NCBI GenBank assembly: GCA_963667515.2
Contig: CAXXXY010000006.1
Coordinates: forward strand, 788,631-852,630
Length of the DNA: 64,000 bases
Source of the DNA: VYDC01 sp963667515
GTDB lineage: Bacteria; Chloroflexota; Dehalococcoidia; UBA2979
Reading direction: 5' to 3'
Shown here: piece after piece, positions 43,557 through 50,482 of the stretch
How the letters are laid out: each line of letters begins with the position of its first letter
How positions within the stretch are numbered: the first letter of the stretch is position 1
Position numbers and translations under genes: made by a program
Notes under the pieces: model-generated
What the model saw: only the letters and a program-made list of their open reading frames with translations
The model's database searches: none
What the model was told of the DNA's origin: nothing

Positions 43557-45374
43557 ATGGTGAACGAGATGGCCGGCGGCGCGAGTCCGGCCGGCGCCGC
43601 GCACGACGAGGGCACGCCCCTCGCTGAGCTGCCGGCGGAGGAGCGCCTCTTCCGCATGCGCCACTCCGCTGCGCACGTGCTGGCGGAGGCCGTGCTGGAG
43701 CGCTTCCCCGAGGCGAAGTACGCGATCGGCCCGCCGATCGACAACGGCTTCTACTACGACTTCGAGCTGCCTCGCCCGCTCACCCCGGAGGACCTGAAGG
43801 CCCTCGAGAAGCGGATGCGCAGGACGGTGCACGCCAACGTCCCGATCGAGGGGCGGCAGATCCCGAAGGACGAGGCGCGCGCGCGCTTCGCGGCGCAGCC
43901 CTACAAGCTCGAGCTGATCGACGAGATCGAGGACGCGACGGTCGGCCACTTCCGCCACGCGAAGTTCGACGACCTCTGCCGCGGCGGGCACACCGAGCGC
44001 ACGGGCCAGCTCGGCGCGTTCCGCCTCGACCGCGTCGCCGGCGCCTACTGGCGGGGCGACGAGCACAACACGATGCTGCAGCGCGTCTACGGGCTGCTCT
44101 TCGAGACGCAGGAGGAGCTGGACGCCTTCGTCGAGGCGCGGGAGGAGGCCGAGCGCCGCGACCACCGGCGGCTGGGCCGCGAGCTGGACCTCTTCCACCT
44201 CGACCCGGTGTCGCCGGGCTCGCCCTTCTACCACCCCAAGGGCACGGTCCTCTACAACGGCCTCATCGACTACATGCGGGACCTCTACCGCGAGTACGAC
44301 TACCGCGAGGTGATCACCCCGCAGCTCTTCACGGCGGGGCTGTGGAAGACCTCCGGGCACTACCAGAACTTCGCGGACGACATGTTCCTCTTCGGCGAGG
44401 AGGAGAATGAGCTCGGCATCAAGCCGATGAACTGCCCGGGGCACTGCCACTACTACGCCTCGGGGCTCTACTCCTACCGCGACCTGCCGCTGCGGCTCGC
44501 CGAGTTCTCCCGGCTGCACCGCAACGAGCGCTCGGGCGTGCTCTCCGGGCTGACGCGCGTGCGCTCCTTCGCGCAGGACGACGCGCACATCTACTGCACC
44601 GACGAGCAGTTCGCGGGCGAGGTGCGCGCGGTCTTTCAGATGAGCGAGCGCGTCTACTCCGACCTCGGCCTCGGCGACGCGCGGATCCGCCTCGCGACGC
44701 GGCCGGACGACAAGTACATCGGCGAGCCGAGCGACTGGGAGCGCGGCGAGCGGCTGCTCGCCGAGGCCGTCACGGGCGCCGGCAAGGAGTTCGAGCTGGC
44801 GCCTGGCGAGGGGGCGTTCTACGGCCCCAAGCTGGAGTTCCACTTCGAGGACGCGCTGGGCCGCTCCTGGCAGCTGGGCACGCTGCAGGTGGACCTCGGC
44901 ATGCCGGCGCGCTTCGGGCTCACCTACGTCGGGGCCGACGGCGCCGAGCACCAGCCGATGATGCTGCACCGCGCCATCCTCGGCTCGCTGGAGCGCTTCC
45001 TCGCGATCTACGTCGAGCACACCGCGGGCGCCTTCCCGCTCTGGCTCGCGCCCGTGCAGGCGGTGGTGATCCCGATCGCCGACCGCCACGCCGAGTACGC
45101 GGAGGAGGTGCGCGCCGCGCTCGCGACTCGCCGGCTGCGCGTCGAGGTCGACGGCTCCAGCAACCGCATGAACGCGAAAATCCGCGAGGCGCAGCTGCAG
45201 AAGGTGCCGTACATGCTCGTGGTCGGCGACCGCGAGGCGGAGGCGCGCGCCGTCGCCGTGCGCACGCGCGGCGGCGGCGACCTGGGCGCGCTCGCGCTCG
45301 AGGAGCTGGCCGCCCGCCTCGCGGAGGAGCGGGACAGCCGAGCGCTGCAGGGGGCGGCGACAGCGGGCGGGTAG
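43557..45374 (+). CDS. thrS: Threonine-tRNA ligase
   Basis: The protein has 605 residues. It begins near the editing (N2) domain, which has HSAAHVLAEA and CRGGHTERTG, and so lacks the N-terminal TGS domain seen in E. coli ThrRS. The class II core carries zinc ligands in MNCPGHCHYY, DDAHIYC and LHRAILGSLER, with motif 2 RNERSGVLSGLTRVRSF. The C-terminal anticodon-binding domain has VQAVVIPIADRHAEYA and SSNRMNAKIREAQLQKVPY. It charges tRNA-Thr. GAGGGAGA before the ATG at 43557 supports the start, and a T-box leader lies upstream. The longer open frame upstream runs through the leader and is not coding. Confidence 0.97.
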   Translation: MVNEMAGGASPAGAAHDEGTPLAELPAEERLFRMRHSAAHVLAEAVLERFPEAKYAIGPPIDNGFYYDFELPRPLTPEDLKALEKRMRRTVHANVPIEGRQIPKDEARARFAAQPYKLELIDEIEDATVGHFRHAKFDDLCRGGHTERTGQLGAFRLDRVAGAYWRGDEHNTMLQRVYGLLFETQEELDAFVEAREEAERRDHRRLGRELDLFHLDPVSPGSPFYHPKGTVLYNGLIDYMRDLYREYDYREVITPQLFTAGLWKTSGHYQNFADDMFLFGEEENELGIKPMNCPGHCHYYASGLYSYRDLPLRLAEFSRLHRNERSGVLSGLTRVRSFAQDDAHIYCTDEQFAGEVRAVFQMSERVYSDLGLGDARIRLATRPDDKYIGEPSDWERGERLLAEAVTGAGKEFELAPGEGAFYGPKLEFHFEDALGRSWQLGTLQVDLGMPARFGLTYVGADGAEHQPMMLHRAILGSLERFLAIYVEHTAGAFPLWLAPVQAVVIPIADRHAEYAEEVRAALATRRLRVEVDGSSNRMNAKIREAQLQKVPYMLVVGDREAEARAVAVRTRGGGDLGALALEELAARLAEERDSRALQGAATAGG

Positions 45375-45538
45375 CCGGAGTCGGCGGCCTGCTCGGCGCC
45401 CGCTGCCACCCGGACGGCGCCCACGCGCCCGCGGTTGCCCGCGCAGGGGCGCCGTGGCAGGCTGACGCGTCGCGCGCCCGGTGCGCGCCGTCGCGCTCGG
45501 GGCCGCGCTCGCGGCTCCGCCGGAGGCGGGGGCCAGCG

Positions 45539-47116
45539 GTGTACTTCCAGCGGCTGCTCATCGCCAACCGCGGCGAGATCGCGCTGCGCATCCAGCGCAG
45601 CTGCCGCGAGCTCGGCATCGAGACCGTGGCCGTCTACTCGGACGCGGACCGCAACGCGCTGCACGTCCGCAACGCCGACCGCGCCGTCCACCTGGGCCCC
45701 GGACCGGCGCTCGAGTCCTATCTCGTCATCGAGAAGGTGATCGAGGCGGCGCGGTCGACCGGCGCCGACGCGATCCACCCCGGCTACGGCTTCCTCTCGG
45801 AGAACGCGGACTTCGCCGATGCCTGCGAGGCCGCGGGCATCACCTTCGTGGGCCCGCCCGCGACCGCGATGCGGCAGCTCGGCGGCAAGGTGTCGGCGCG
45901 GCGGCTGATGGAGGAGGCGAGCGTCCCGATCGTCCCCGGCGCCAACGACATCGACCCCGACGACCTGGAGCACGCGACGGCCGAGGCGGAGCGCGTCGGC
46001 TTCCCGCTGCTGGTGAAGGCCTCGGCGGGCGGCGGCGGGCGCGGCATCCGCCAGGTCGACGCGCTCGAGGAGCTGGCCGCCGCGATGGAGCTGTCGGCCT
46101 CGGAGGCGCGCTCCTCCTTCGGCGACGCGACGATCTTCCTCGAGCGCTTCGTGGCGAAGGCGCGCCACGTCGAGGTGCAGATCATGGCCGACGCGCACGG
46201 CACCGTGCGCGCCTACGGCGAGCGCGAGTGCTCCGTGCAGCGCCGCCACCAGAAGCTGGTGGAGGAGGCGCCGTCGCCCGCCGTCACCCCGGAGCTGCGC
46301 GCGCGGCTCTGCGCGGCCGCGATCGCCGCCGCGAAGAGCTGCGGCTACCGCAACGCCGGCACGGTCGAGTTCCTGCTGGACGACGCGACGGGCGAGTTCT
46401 TCTTCCTGGAGGTGAACGCGCGGCTGCAGGTGGAGCACCCGGTGACGGAGCTGGTCTACGGCGTCGACCTGGTGGCGCAGCAGCTGGCGGTGGCGGCCGG
46501 CGAGGCGCTGCCCGCGGCCGACGACGACGCGCTCCCCGAGCCGCGCGGCTGGGCGATCGAGTGCCGCATCAACGGCGAGGACCCCTACCAGGGCTTCGTG
46601 CCCTCGCTGGGGCTGGTGCAGCGCGTGGAGGCGCCGCTGGGCCCAGGCGTGCGCTTCGACTCGATGCTCTTCGACGGCCTCGACGTGCCGGTGTTCTACG
46701 ACTCGATGCTGGGCAAGCTGATCGTGTGGGCGGAGGACCGCCCGCAGGCGATCGAGCGCATGCGCCGCGCGCTGGACGATCTGCTGGTGGCCGGCGTGCA
46801 GACCAACGCCCCCTTCCACCGCGCGCTCATGCAGCACCCGGACTTCCGCGCGGGCGCGATACACACGAAGTGGCTGGAGAGCTCCTTCGAGATGCCGGCG
46901 ATGCCCGAGGAGGACCCGCGCGAGCGGGTGGCGCTGATCGCGGCGGCGATCGCCTCGGAGCTGCTGGCCGCGCAGCGAGCGGCGGGCGGCCCGGCGGGCG
47001 GCGGCGGGCCCACCGCGAGCCGCTGGCTGCGCGCGGCGCGCGAGCGCGCCAGCGGCCTCCCGGTGGGCGCGGCCGCCCGCGGCTGGCGCCGCGCCGGCCG
47101 CGGGCGGCCGCGCTAG
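45539..47116 (+). CDS. Biotin carboxylase subunit (acyl-CoA carboxylase alpha, AccC-like)
   Basis: The protein has 525 residues. The N-terminus is FQRLLIANRGEIALRIQR, then HPGYGFLSENADFADAC. The ATP-grasp domain shows KASAGGGGRGIR and the catalytic motif EVNARLQVEHPVTEL. The C-terminal BC domain has GWAIECRINGEDP and FYDSMLGKLIVW. It carboxylates biotin on the carrier encoded just downstream (4-bp gap). The last ~80 residues are an Ala/Arg-rich extension beyond a standard AccC. GTG at 45539 is used, with GGAGG about 11 bases upstream. No carboxyltransferase gene is in the window, so the acyl-CoA substrate is unknown. Confidence 0.94.
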   Translation: MYFQRLLIANRGEIALRIQRSCRELGIETVAVYSDADRNALHVRNADRAVHLGPGPALESYLVIEKVIEAARSTGADAIHPGYGFLSENADFADACEAAGITFVGPPATAMRQLGGKVSARRLMEEASVPIVPGANDIDPDDLEHATAEAERVGFPLLVKASAGGGGRGIRQVDALEELAAAMELSASEARSSFGDATIFLERFVAKARHVEVQIMADAHGTVRAYGERECSVQRRHQKLVEEAPSPAVTPELRARLCAAAIAAAKSCGYRNAGTVEFLLDDATGEFFFLEVNARLQVEHPVTELVYGVDLVAQQLAVAAGEALPAADDDALPEPRGWAIECRINGEDPYQGFVPSLGLVQRVEAPLGPGVRFDSMLFDGLDVPVFYDSMLGKLIVWAEDRPQAIERMRRALDDLLVAGVQTNAPFHRALMQHPDFRAGAIHTKWLESSFEMPAMPEEDPRERVALIAAAIASELLAAQRAAGGPAGGGGPTASRWLRAARERASGLPVGAAARGWRRAGRGRPR

Positions 47117-47120
47117 CCGC

Positions 47121-47633
47121 GTGCCGAGCCGGCACCGCCTGCAGCTGGGCGCCGAGACTCGCACGCTCGTCGTCGACGAGCAGGGCGAGCGGCTGCTCAT
47201 CACCGTCGACGAGGAGGAGCCCGTCGCGGTGGACGCGACCACCTCGGGCGTGCCCGGCCACCTCTCGCTCTTGATCGACGGCGAGTCCCACGCCGCCTAC
47301 GTCGCGCTGGAGGGGGAGGCGCTGCACGTCACGGTCGGCGGGCGCACGTTCGTGATCGCGCCGGCGCGCGCCGGTCGCGGCCGCGGCCCCGTCGCCAGCT
47401 ACGAGGACGTCGAGGGGCAGCTCACCGCGCCGCTCGCGGGCGTCGTCGTCGACGTGCGGGTCGCCGTGGGCGACGCCATCGAGGTCGGCCAGGCCGTCTG
47501 CGTCGTGGAGGCGATGAAGATGCAGAACGAGGTGCACAGCCCCCACGACGGCACCGTGACCGCCGTGCACTGCGAGCGCGGCCAGCGCGTCGAGCGCGGC
47601 GAGCTGCTCGTCGAGTACGAGAGCGCCGACTAG
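47121..47633 (+). CDS. Biotin carboxyl carrier protein of an acyl-CoA carboxylase
   Basis: The protein has 170 residues. The N-terminal ~90 residues form a beta-rich BT-like linker domain (ERLLITVDEEEPVAVD, HAAYVALEGEALHVTVGG). The C-terminal biotinyl domain has GQLTAPLAGVVVDVRVAVGD and the biotinylation site EAMKMQNEV, followed by GQRVERGELLVEYE. GTG at 47121 lies 4 bp after the biotin carboxylase stop. Together the two genes equal a split alpha subunit of propionyl/acetyl-CoA-type carboxylases. IS481 copy 2 is inserted at its stop codon without changing the protein. Confidence 0.93.
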   Translation: MPSRHRLQLGAETRTLVVDEQGERLLITVDEEEPVAVDATTSGVPGHLSLLIDGESHAAYVALEGEALHVTVGGRTFVIAPARAGRGRGPVASYEDVEGQLTAPLAGVVVDVRVAVGDAIEVGQAVCVVEAMKMQNEVHSPHDGTVTAVHCERGQRVERGELLVEYESAD

Positions 47634-47634
47634 G

Positions 47635-48684
47635 TGTAGTTCCCACGTAGGTTGTTGACAGGATGAGGGGCCTCGTCCGCTGCTGTGTGTGACAGCACGG
47701 CAGTAGCGAGGAGAGGACACCCTCATGGCCCATCGTAACGCGCGGCTGACGCCGCTGACCCGACTCGAGCTCGTGCGGGAAGTGGACGCCGGCTGGCCCC
47801 AGGCTGAGGTCGCTCGCCACTTCCGCGTCTCCCGCCACACCGTTGCCAAGTGGCTGGGGCGCTTCCGGGCGGAGGGAGCGGCAGGGCTCGAGGACCGCAG
47901 CTCCGCCCCGCGCGCGCATCCCCGGCGCACGCCGCCCGAGCTGGAGCGACGCATCTGCGCCGTGCGACGCACGCAGGGATTCGGGCCGCATCGCATCCAG
48001 TGGGCGCTCGGGGTCGCCCGCTCCACGGTCTACGCCGTGCTGCGGCGCCGCGGCCTCAACCGGCTCGACCGCCTGCACCGCGTCACCCGGGAGCCGGTCC
48101 GCTACGAGCACGACGCCCCCGGCGACCTGCTGCATCTCGACGTGAAGAAGCTCGGGCGCGTCCCCGAGGGCGGCGGCAAGCGAATGGCGCCTGGCTTCGC
48201 CGAGACGCGCTCCGGGCCGCATTCGCGGCGTTCGCTGGGGCTGGAGTACCTACACGTCGCCGTCGACGACCACAGCCGTTACGCCTACGTCTCCGTCCTG
48301 CCCGACGAGCGTGGCGCGAGCTGCGCCGCCTTCCTCGAGCAGGCGCTCGCGGCCTTCCGCCGGCGTGGCGTGCGCGTGCGCCGGGTCCTGACCGACAACG
48401 CGAAGGCCTACACCGTCGCCCGCAGCTTCCACGGCGCCGCCGCTGCCGCAGACGTGCGGCTGTCGCACACGCGGCCCTACCGCCCGCAGACGAACGGCAA
48501 AGCCGAGCGTTTCATCCAGATCCTGCAGAACGAGTGGGCCTACGCCCGCCCCTACCGCTCCAACGCCGAGCGGCTGCGCCAGCTCCCACGCTGGCTCTAC
48601 CGCTACAATCACCGCCGACCGCACGGCGGCGTCGGCGGGGCCGTCCCCGCCTCCCGCCTGTGAACAACCTTCCTGGGTAGTACA
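47635..48684 (+). mobile_element. IS481-family insertion sequence, copy 2 (1050 bp)
   Basis: The ends and length match copy 1. The 6-bp target duplication is ACTAGG (47629-47634 and 48685-48690), and the left copy contains the TAG stop of the biotin carrier gene. Its transposase reads in the same direction as the interrupted gene, as in copy 1. Confidence 0.95.
47725..48663 (+). CDS. IS481-family transposase, copy 2
   Basis: The protein has 312 residues, intact and identical to copy 1 except for NEWAYARPY in place of NEWTYASPY. The helix-turn-helix and D-D-E residues (HLDVKK, LTDNAK, KAERF) are all present. The near identity of the two copies points to recent transposition. Confidence 0.95.
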   Translation: MAHRNARLTPLTRLELVREVDAGWPQAEVARHFRVSRHTVAKWLGRFRAEGAAGLEDRSSAPRAHPRRTPPELERRICAVRRTQGFGPHRIQWALGVARSTVYAVLRRRGLNRLDRLHRVTREPVRYEHDAPGDLLHLDVKKLGRVPEGGGKRMAPGFAETRSGPHSRRSLGLEYLHVAVDDHSRYAYVSVLPDERGASCAAFLEQALAAFRRRGVRVRRVLTDNAKAYTVARSFHGAAAAADVRLSHTRPYRPQTNGKAERFIQILQNEWAYARPYRSNAERLRQLPRWLYRYNHRRPHGGVGGAVPASRL

Positions 48685-48843
48685 ACTAGGCGCGCGGCGC
48701 TGCCGCCTCGATCGCCAGCCGATGGAGGATGGCACTCTCCACTGCTCGCGGCGCGCTGCCGATGCTAGACTGACGGCCCGCGGCGGCAACCGCCGCGACG
48801 TGAGCGACGCTCGCCGGCGGCGGGCGCGAGAGAGGAATCGCTG
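48685..48843 (+). promoter_or_regulatory. Leader of the infC-rpmI-rplT operon
   Basis: This 159-bp region holds TAGACT at 48765-48770 as a likely -10 box, with no good -35. A perfect 8-bp hairpin follows at 48779-48797 (CGCGGCGG, loop CAA, CCGCCGCG), inside the predicted 5' untranslated region. infC operons are often autoregulated through leader structures. IS481 copy 2 ends at the left edge, so promoter sequences further upstream have been displaced. Confidence 0.5.
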
Positions 48844-49443
48844 ATCGCCAAGGACCTACGCATCAATGAGCAGATCCACGTGCCGCAGGTGCGTGTGATC
48901 CGCGGTGAAGAGCAGCTCGGCATCCTCCCGATCGAGGAGGCGCTGCGCGTGGCGCTGGAAGCGGACCTCGACCTGGTCGAGGTGGCGCCGAAGGCCGACC
49001 CCCCCGTCTGCCGGATCATGGACTACGGCCGCTTCAAGTACGAGCAGAGCAAGCGCGAGCGCGAGTCTCGACGCTCCTCGAAGCACGTCGAGTTGCGCGA
49101 AGTGCGCATGAAAGTCAAGATCGGCCAGCACGATCTGGACTTCAAGGCACGCACCGCGTCGAAGCTGCTCGACGAGGGCGACAAGGTCAAGGTCTCGGTC
49201 ATGTTCCGGGCGCGCGAGATCACGCACCCAGAGATCGGCGAGCAGCTGCTCCAGCGCTTCTTCGAGCAGGTGAGCGAGCACGCGACGATCGAGCGCCGCC
49301 CCACGATGGAGGGGCGCTTCATGTCGATGACGCTCGAGCCGTCGCGCAAGCGGCCCGCCGAGGAGCCGGCAGCGACGCCCGCGGAGACCGCAGAGACGCC
49401 CGCAGAAGCGCCGGTCGCGGCGGGGGCCGCGGCGCCGAAGTAG
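48844..49443 (+). CDS. infC: Translation initiation factor IF-3 (predicted ATC start)
   Basis: The protein has 199 residues. IF-3 homology begins with IAKDLRINEQIHVPQVRVI, upstream of the first GTG (48880), and includes DLVEVAPKADPPVCRIMDYG, FKYEQSKRER and KHVELREVRMKVKIGQHDLD. The only start that keeps the N-terminus is ATC at 48844, with GAGAGG eight bases upstream. infC is known to use rare AUU/AUC starts so that IF-3 controls its own translation. A ~35-residue Ala/Pro/Glu tail extends the C-terminus. It is first in the infC-rpmI-rplT operon. IF-3 keeps ribosomal subunits apart and checks the start codon. Confidence 0.95.
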   Translation: MAKDLRINEQIHVPQVRVIRGEEQLGILPIEEALRVALEADLDLVEVAPKADPPVCRIMDYGRFKYEQSKRERESRRSSKHVELREVRMKVKIGQHDLDFKARTASKLLDEGDKVKVSVMFRAREITHPEIGEQLLQRFFEQVSEHATIERRPTMEGRFMSMTLEPSRKRPAEEPAATPAETAETPAEAPVAAGAAAPK

Positions 49444-49470
49444 GCAGACGCGAAGCAGCGGGGGGTCGAC

Positions 49471-49677
49471 GTGCCGAAGATGAAGACCCACCGGGGGCTC
49501 GCGAAGCGCGTGAAGGTCACGGGCACCGGCCGCGTGATGGTCATGGGCCACCACCGCAACAACAAGAAGATGAAGAAGCGCGCCGAGAAGCTCTACGCGC
49601 TCCGCGAGATGCACCCCGTCCACTCGACGCACGTGAAGCGGGTGAAGCGACTGCTCCCGTACCAGCGGATCGCCTAG
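49471..49677 (+). CDS. rpmI: 50S ribosomal protein L35
   Basis: The protein has 68 residues. It begins PKMKTHRGLAKRVKVTGTG, the family signature, and continues with a basic region KKMKKRAEKLYALREM. It lies 27 bp after infC in the conserved infC-rpmI-rplT order. GTG at 49471 is the start. Length and composition are normal for L35, a component of the large ribosomal subunit. Confidence 0.95.
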   Translation: MPKMKTHRGLAKRVKVTGTGRVMVMGHHRNNKKMKKRAEKLYALREMHPVHSTHVKRVKRLLPYQRIA

Positions 49678-49762
49678 CGCGGCAGGCGCCCCCCCAGACG
49701 AGCGATAGAGATGAGCGAGAAGGCCCGGATCGCGGGCCGGCGGCAGGCGGAGAGGCGAGACG

Positions 49763-50119
49763 ATGCCCCGAGCGCGGAACGTCCCTGCCCGTCGTGCGCG
49801 GCGCCGGCGCGTGCTGGAGAAGACGGCCGGCCAGGCGGGCCGCCGCCACAGCACCTATCGCGTCGCGAACGAATCGCTGCTGCACTCGCTGAGCTACGCC
49901 TGGGCGCACCGGCGCCGCCGCAAGCGCGACTTCCGCCGCCTCTGGATCGCGCGCATCAACGCCGCCGCGCGGCTGCATGACCTGACCTACGGCCGGCTGA
50001 TCAACGGGCTGCACCGCGCGGGGATCGAGGTGGATCGCAAGATGCTCGCCGACCTCGCGGTGCGCGAGCCCGCGGCCTTCGGCCGGATCGCCGAGCGCGC
50101 CCGCGCCGCCCTCGCCTAG
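49763..50119 (+). CDS. rplT: 50S ribosomal protein L20
   Basis: The protein has 118 residues with family motifs VPARRARRRRVLEKTAGQAG, YAWAHRRRRKRDFRRLWIAR, INAAARLHDLTYGRLINGL and RKMLADLAVREPAAF. It binds 23S rRNA early in assembly and in many bacteria represses its own operon. It is the last gene of the operon, 85 bp after rpmI. A palindromic repeat starts 3 bp after its TAG stop. Confidence 0.97.
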   Translation: MPRARNVPARRARRRRVLEKTAGQAGRRHSTYRVANESLLHSLSYAWAHRRRRKRDFRRLWIARINAAARLHDLTYGRLINGLHRAGIEVDRKMLADLAVREPAAFGRIAERARAALA

Positions 50120-50122
50120 GCA

Positions 50123-50156
50123 GGCAGCGTTCCGCTGCACTCGAGGGGCTGCCGCT
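50123..50156 (+). repeat. Gene-end palindromic repeat, copy R10
   Basis: A canonical copy (GCAGCG-TTC-CGCTGC, ACTCGAG, GGGGCTGCCGC), 3 bp after the rplT stop. It faces three inverted copies at 50256-50482. Confidence 0.9.
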
Positions 50157-50255
50157 CCTGCTCGACGCTCCGCCGTCGGAGCTCTGCGGGCTCAGCGCGC
50201 CACGCCGAGCCCGCTAGCCCACCGCCCCGCCCGCACAGCGCCCCCTCGACGAGGA

Positions 50256-50482
50256 GCGGCAGCCGACGCGGTGCAGCGGAACGCTGCCGCCGAGCCGTCT
50301 CGCCCGCCGACCGCCGGCCCGTGCCCGGCGCCCCCTCGACGAGGAGCGGCAGCCCCTCGAGTGCAGCGGAACGCTGCCAGCGGAACGCTGCCGCTGAGCC
50401 CTCTCGCCCGCCGGTCGGGCCGCCCAATAGCCGGCGACGTCGAGCAGAAGCGGCAGCCCCTAGGGTGCAGCGGAACGCTGCC
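50256..50482 (-). repeat. Gene-end palindromic repeats R11, R12 and R13 in a tandem array
   Basis: Minus-strand copies lie at 50256-50288 (centre altered to ACCGCGTC), 50346-50392 (hairpin half duplicated) and 50450-50482 (canonical, with CCCTAG). The sequence between them is also duplicated: GAGCCGTCTCGCCCGCCG and GAGCCCTCTCGCCCGCCG follow successive copies, and CCCCCTCGACGAGGAGCGGC precedes two of them. R13 encodes the PheT C-terminus (Q-R-S-A-A-P) and its TAG stop. The 340-bp rplT-pheT spacer contains only these repeats. Confidence 0.88.

Noticed and set aside
48880..49443. GTG at 48880 as the infC start.
   Set aside because: It would remove conserved N-terminal IF-3 residues (IAKDLRINEQIHV) that are encoded in frame with a good ribosome-binding site before ATC 48844.
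50123..50482. Regularly spaced repeats that might suggest a small CRISPR array.
   Set aside because: The units differ in orientation, are palindromic and gene-end associated, and the spacers are themselves partly duplicated. No cas gene is in the window.
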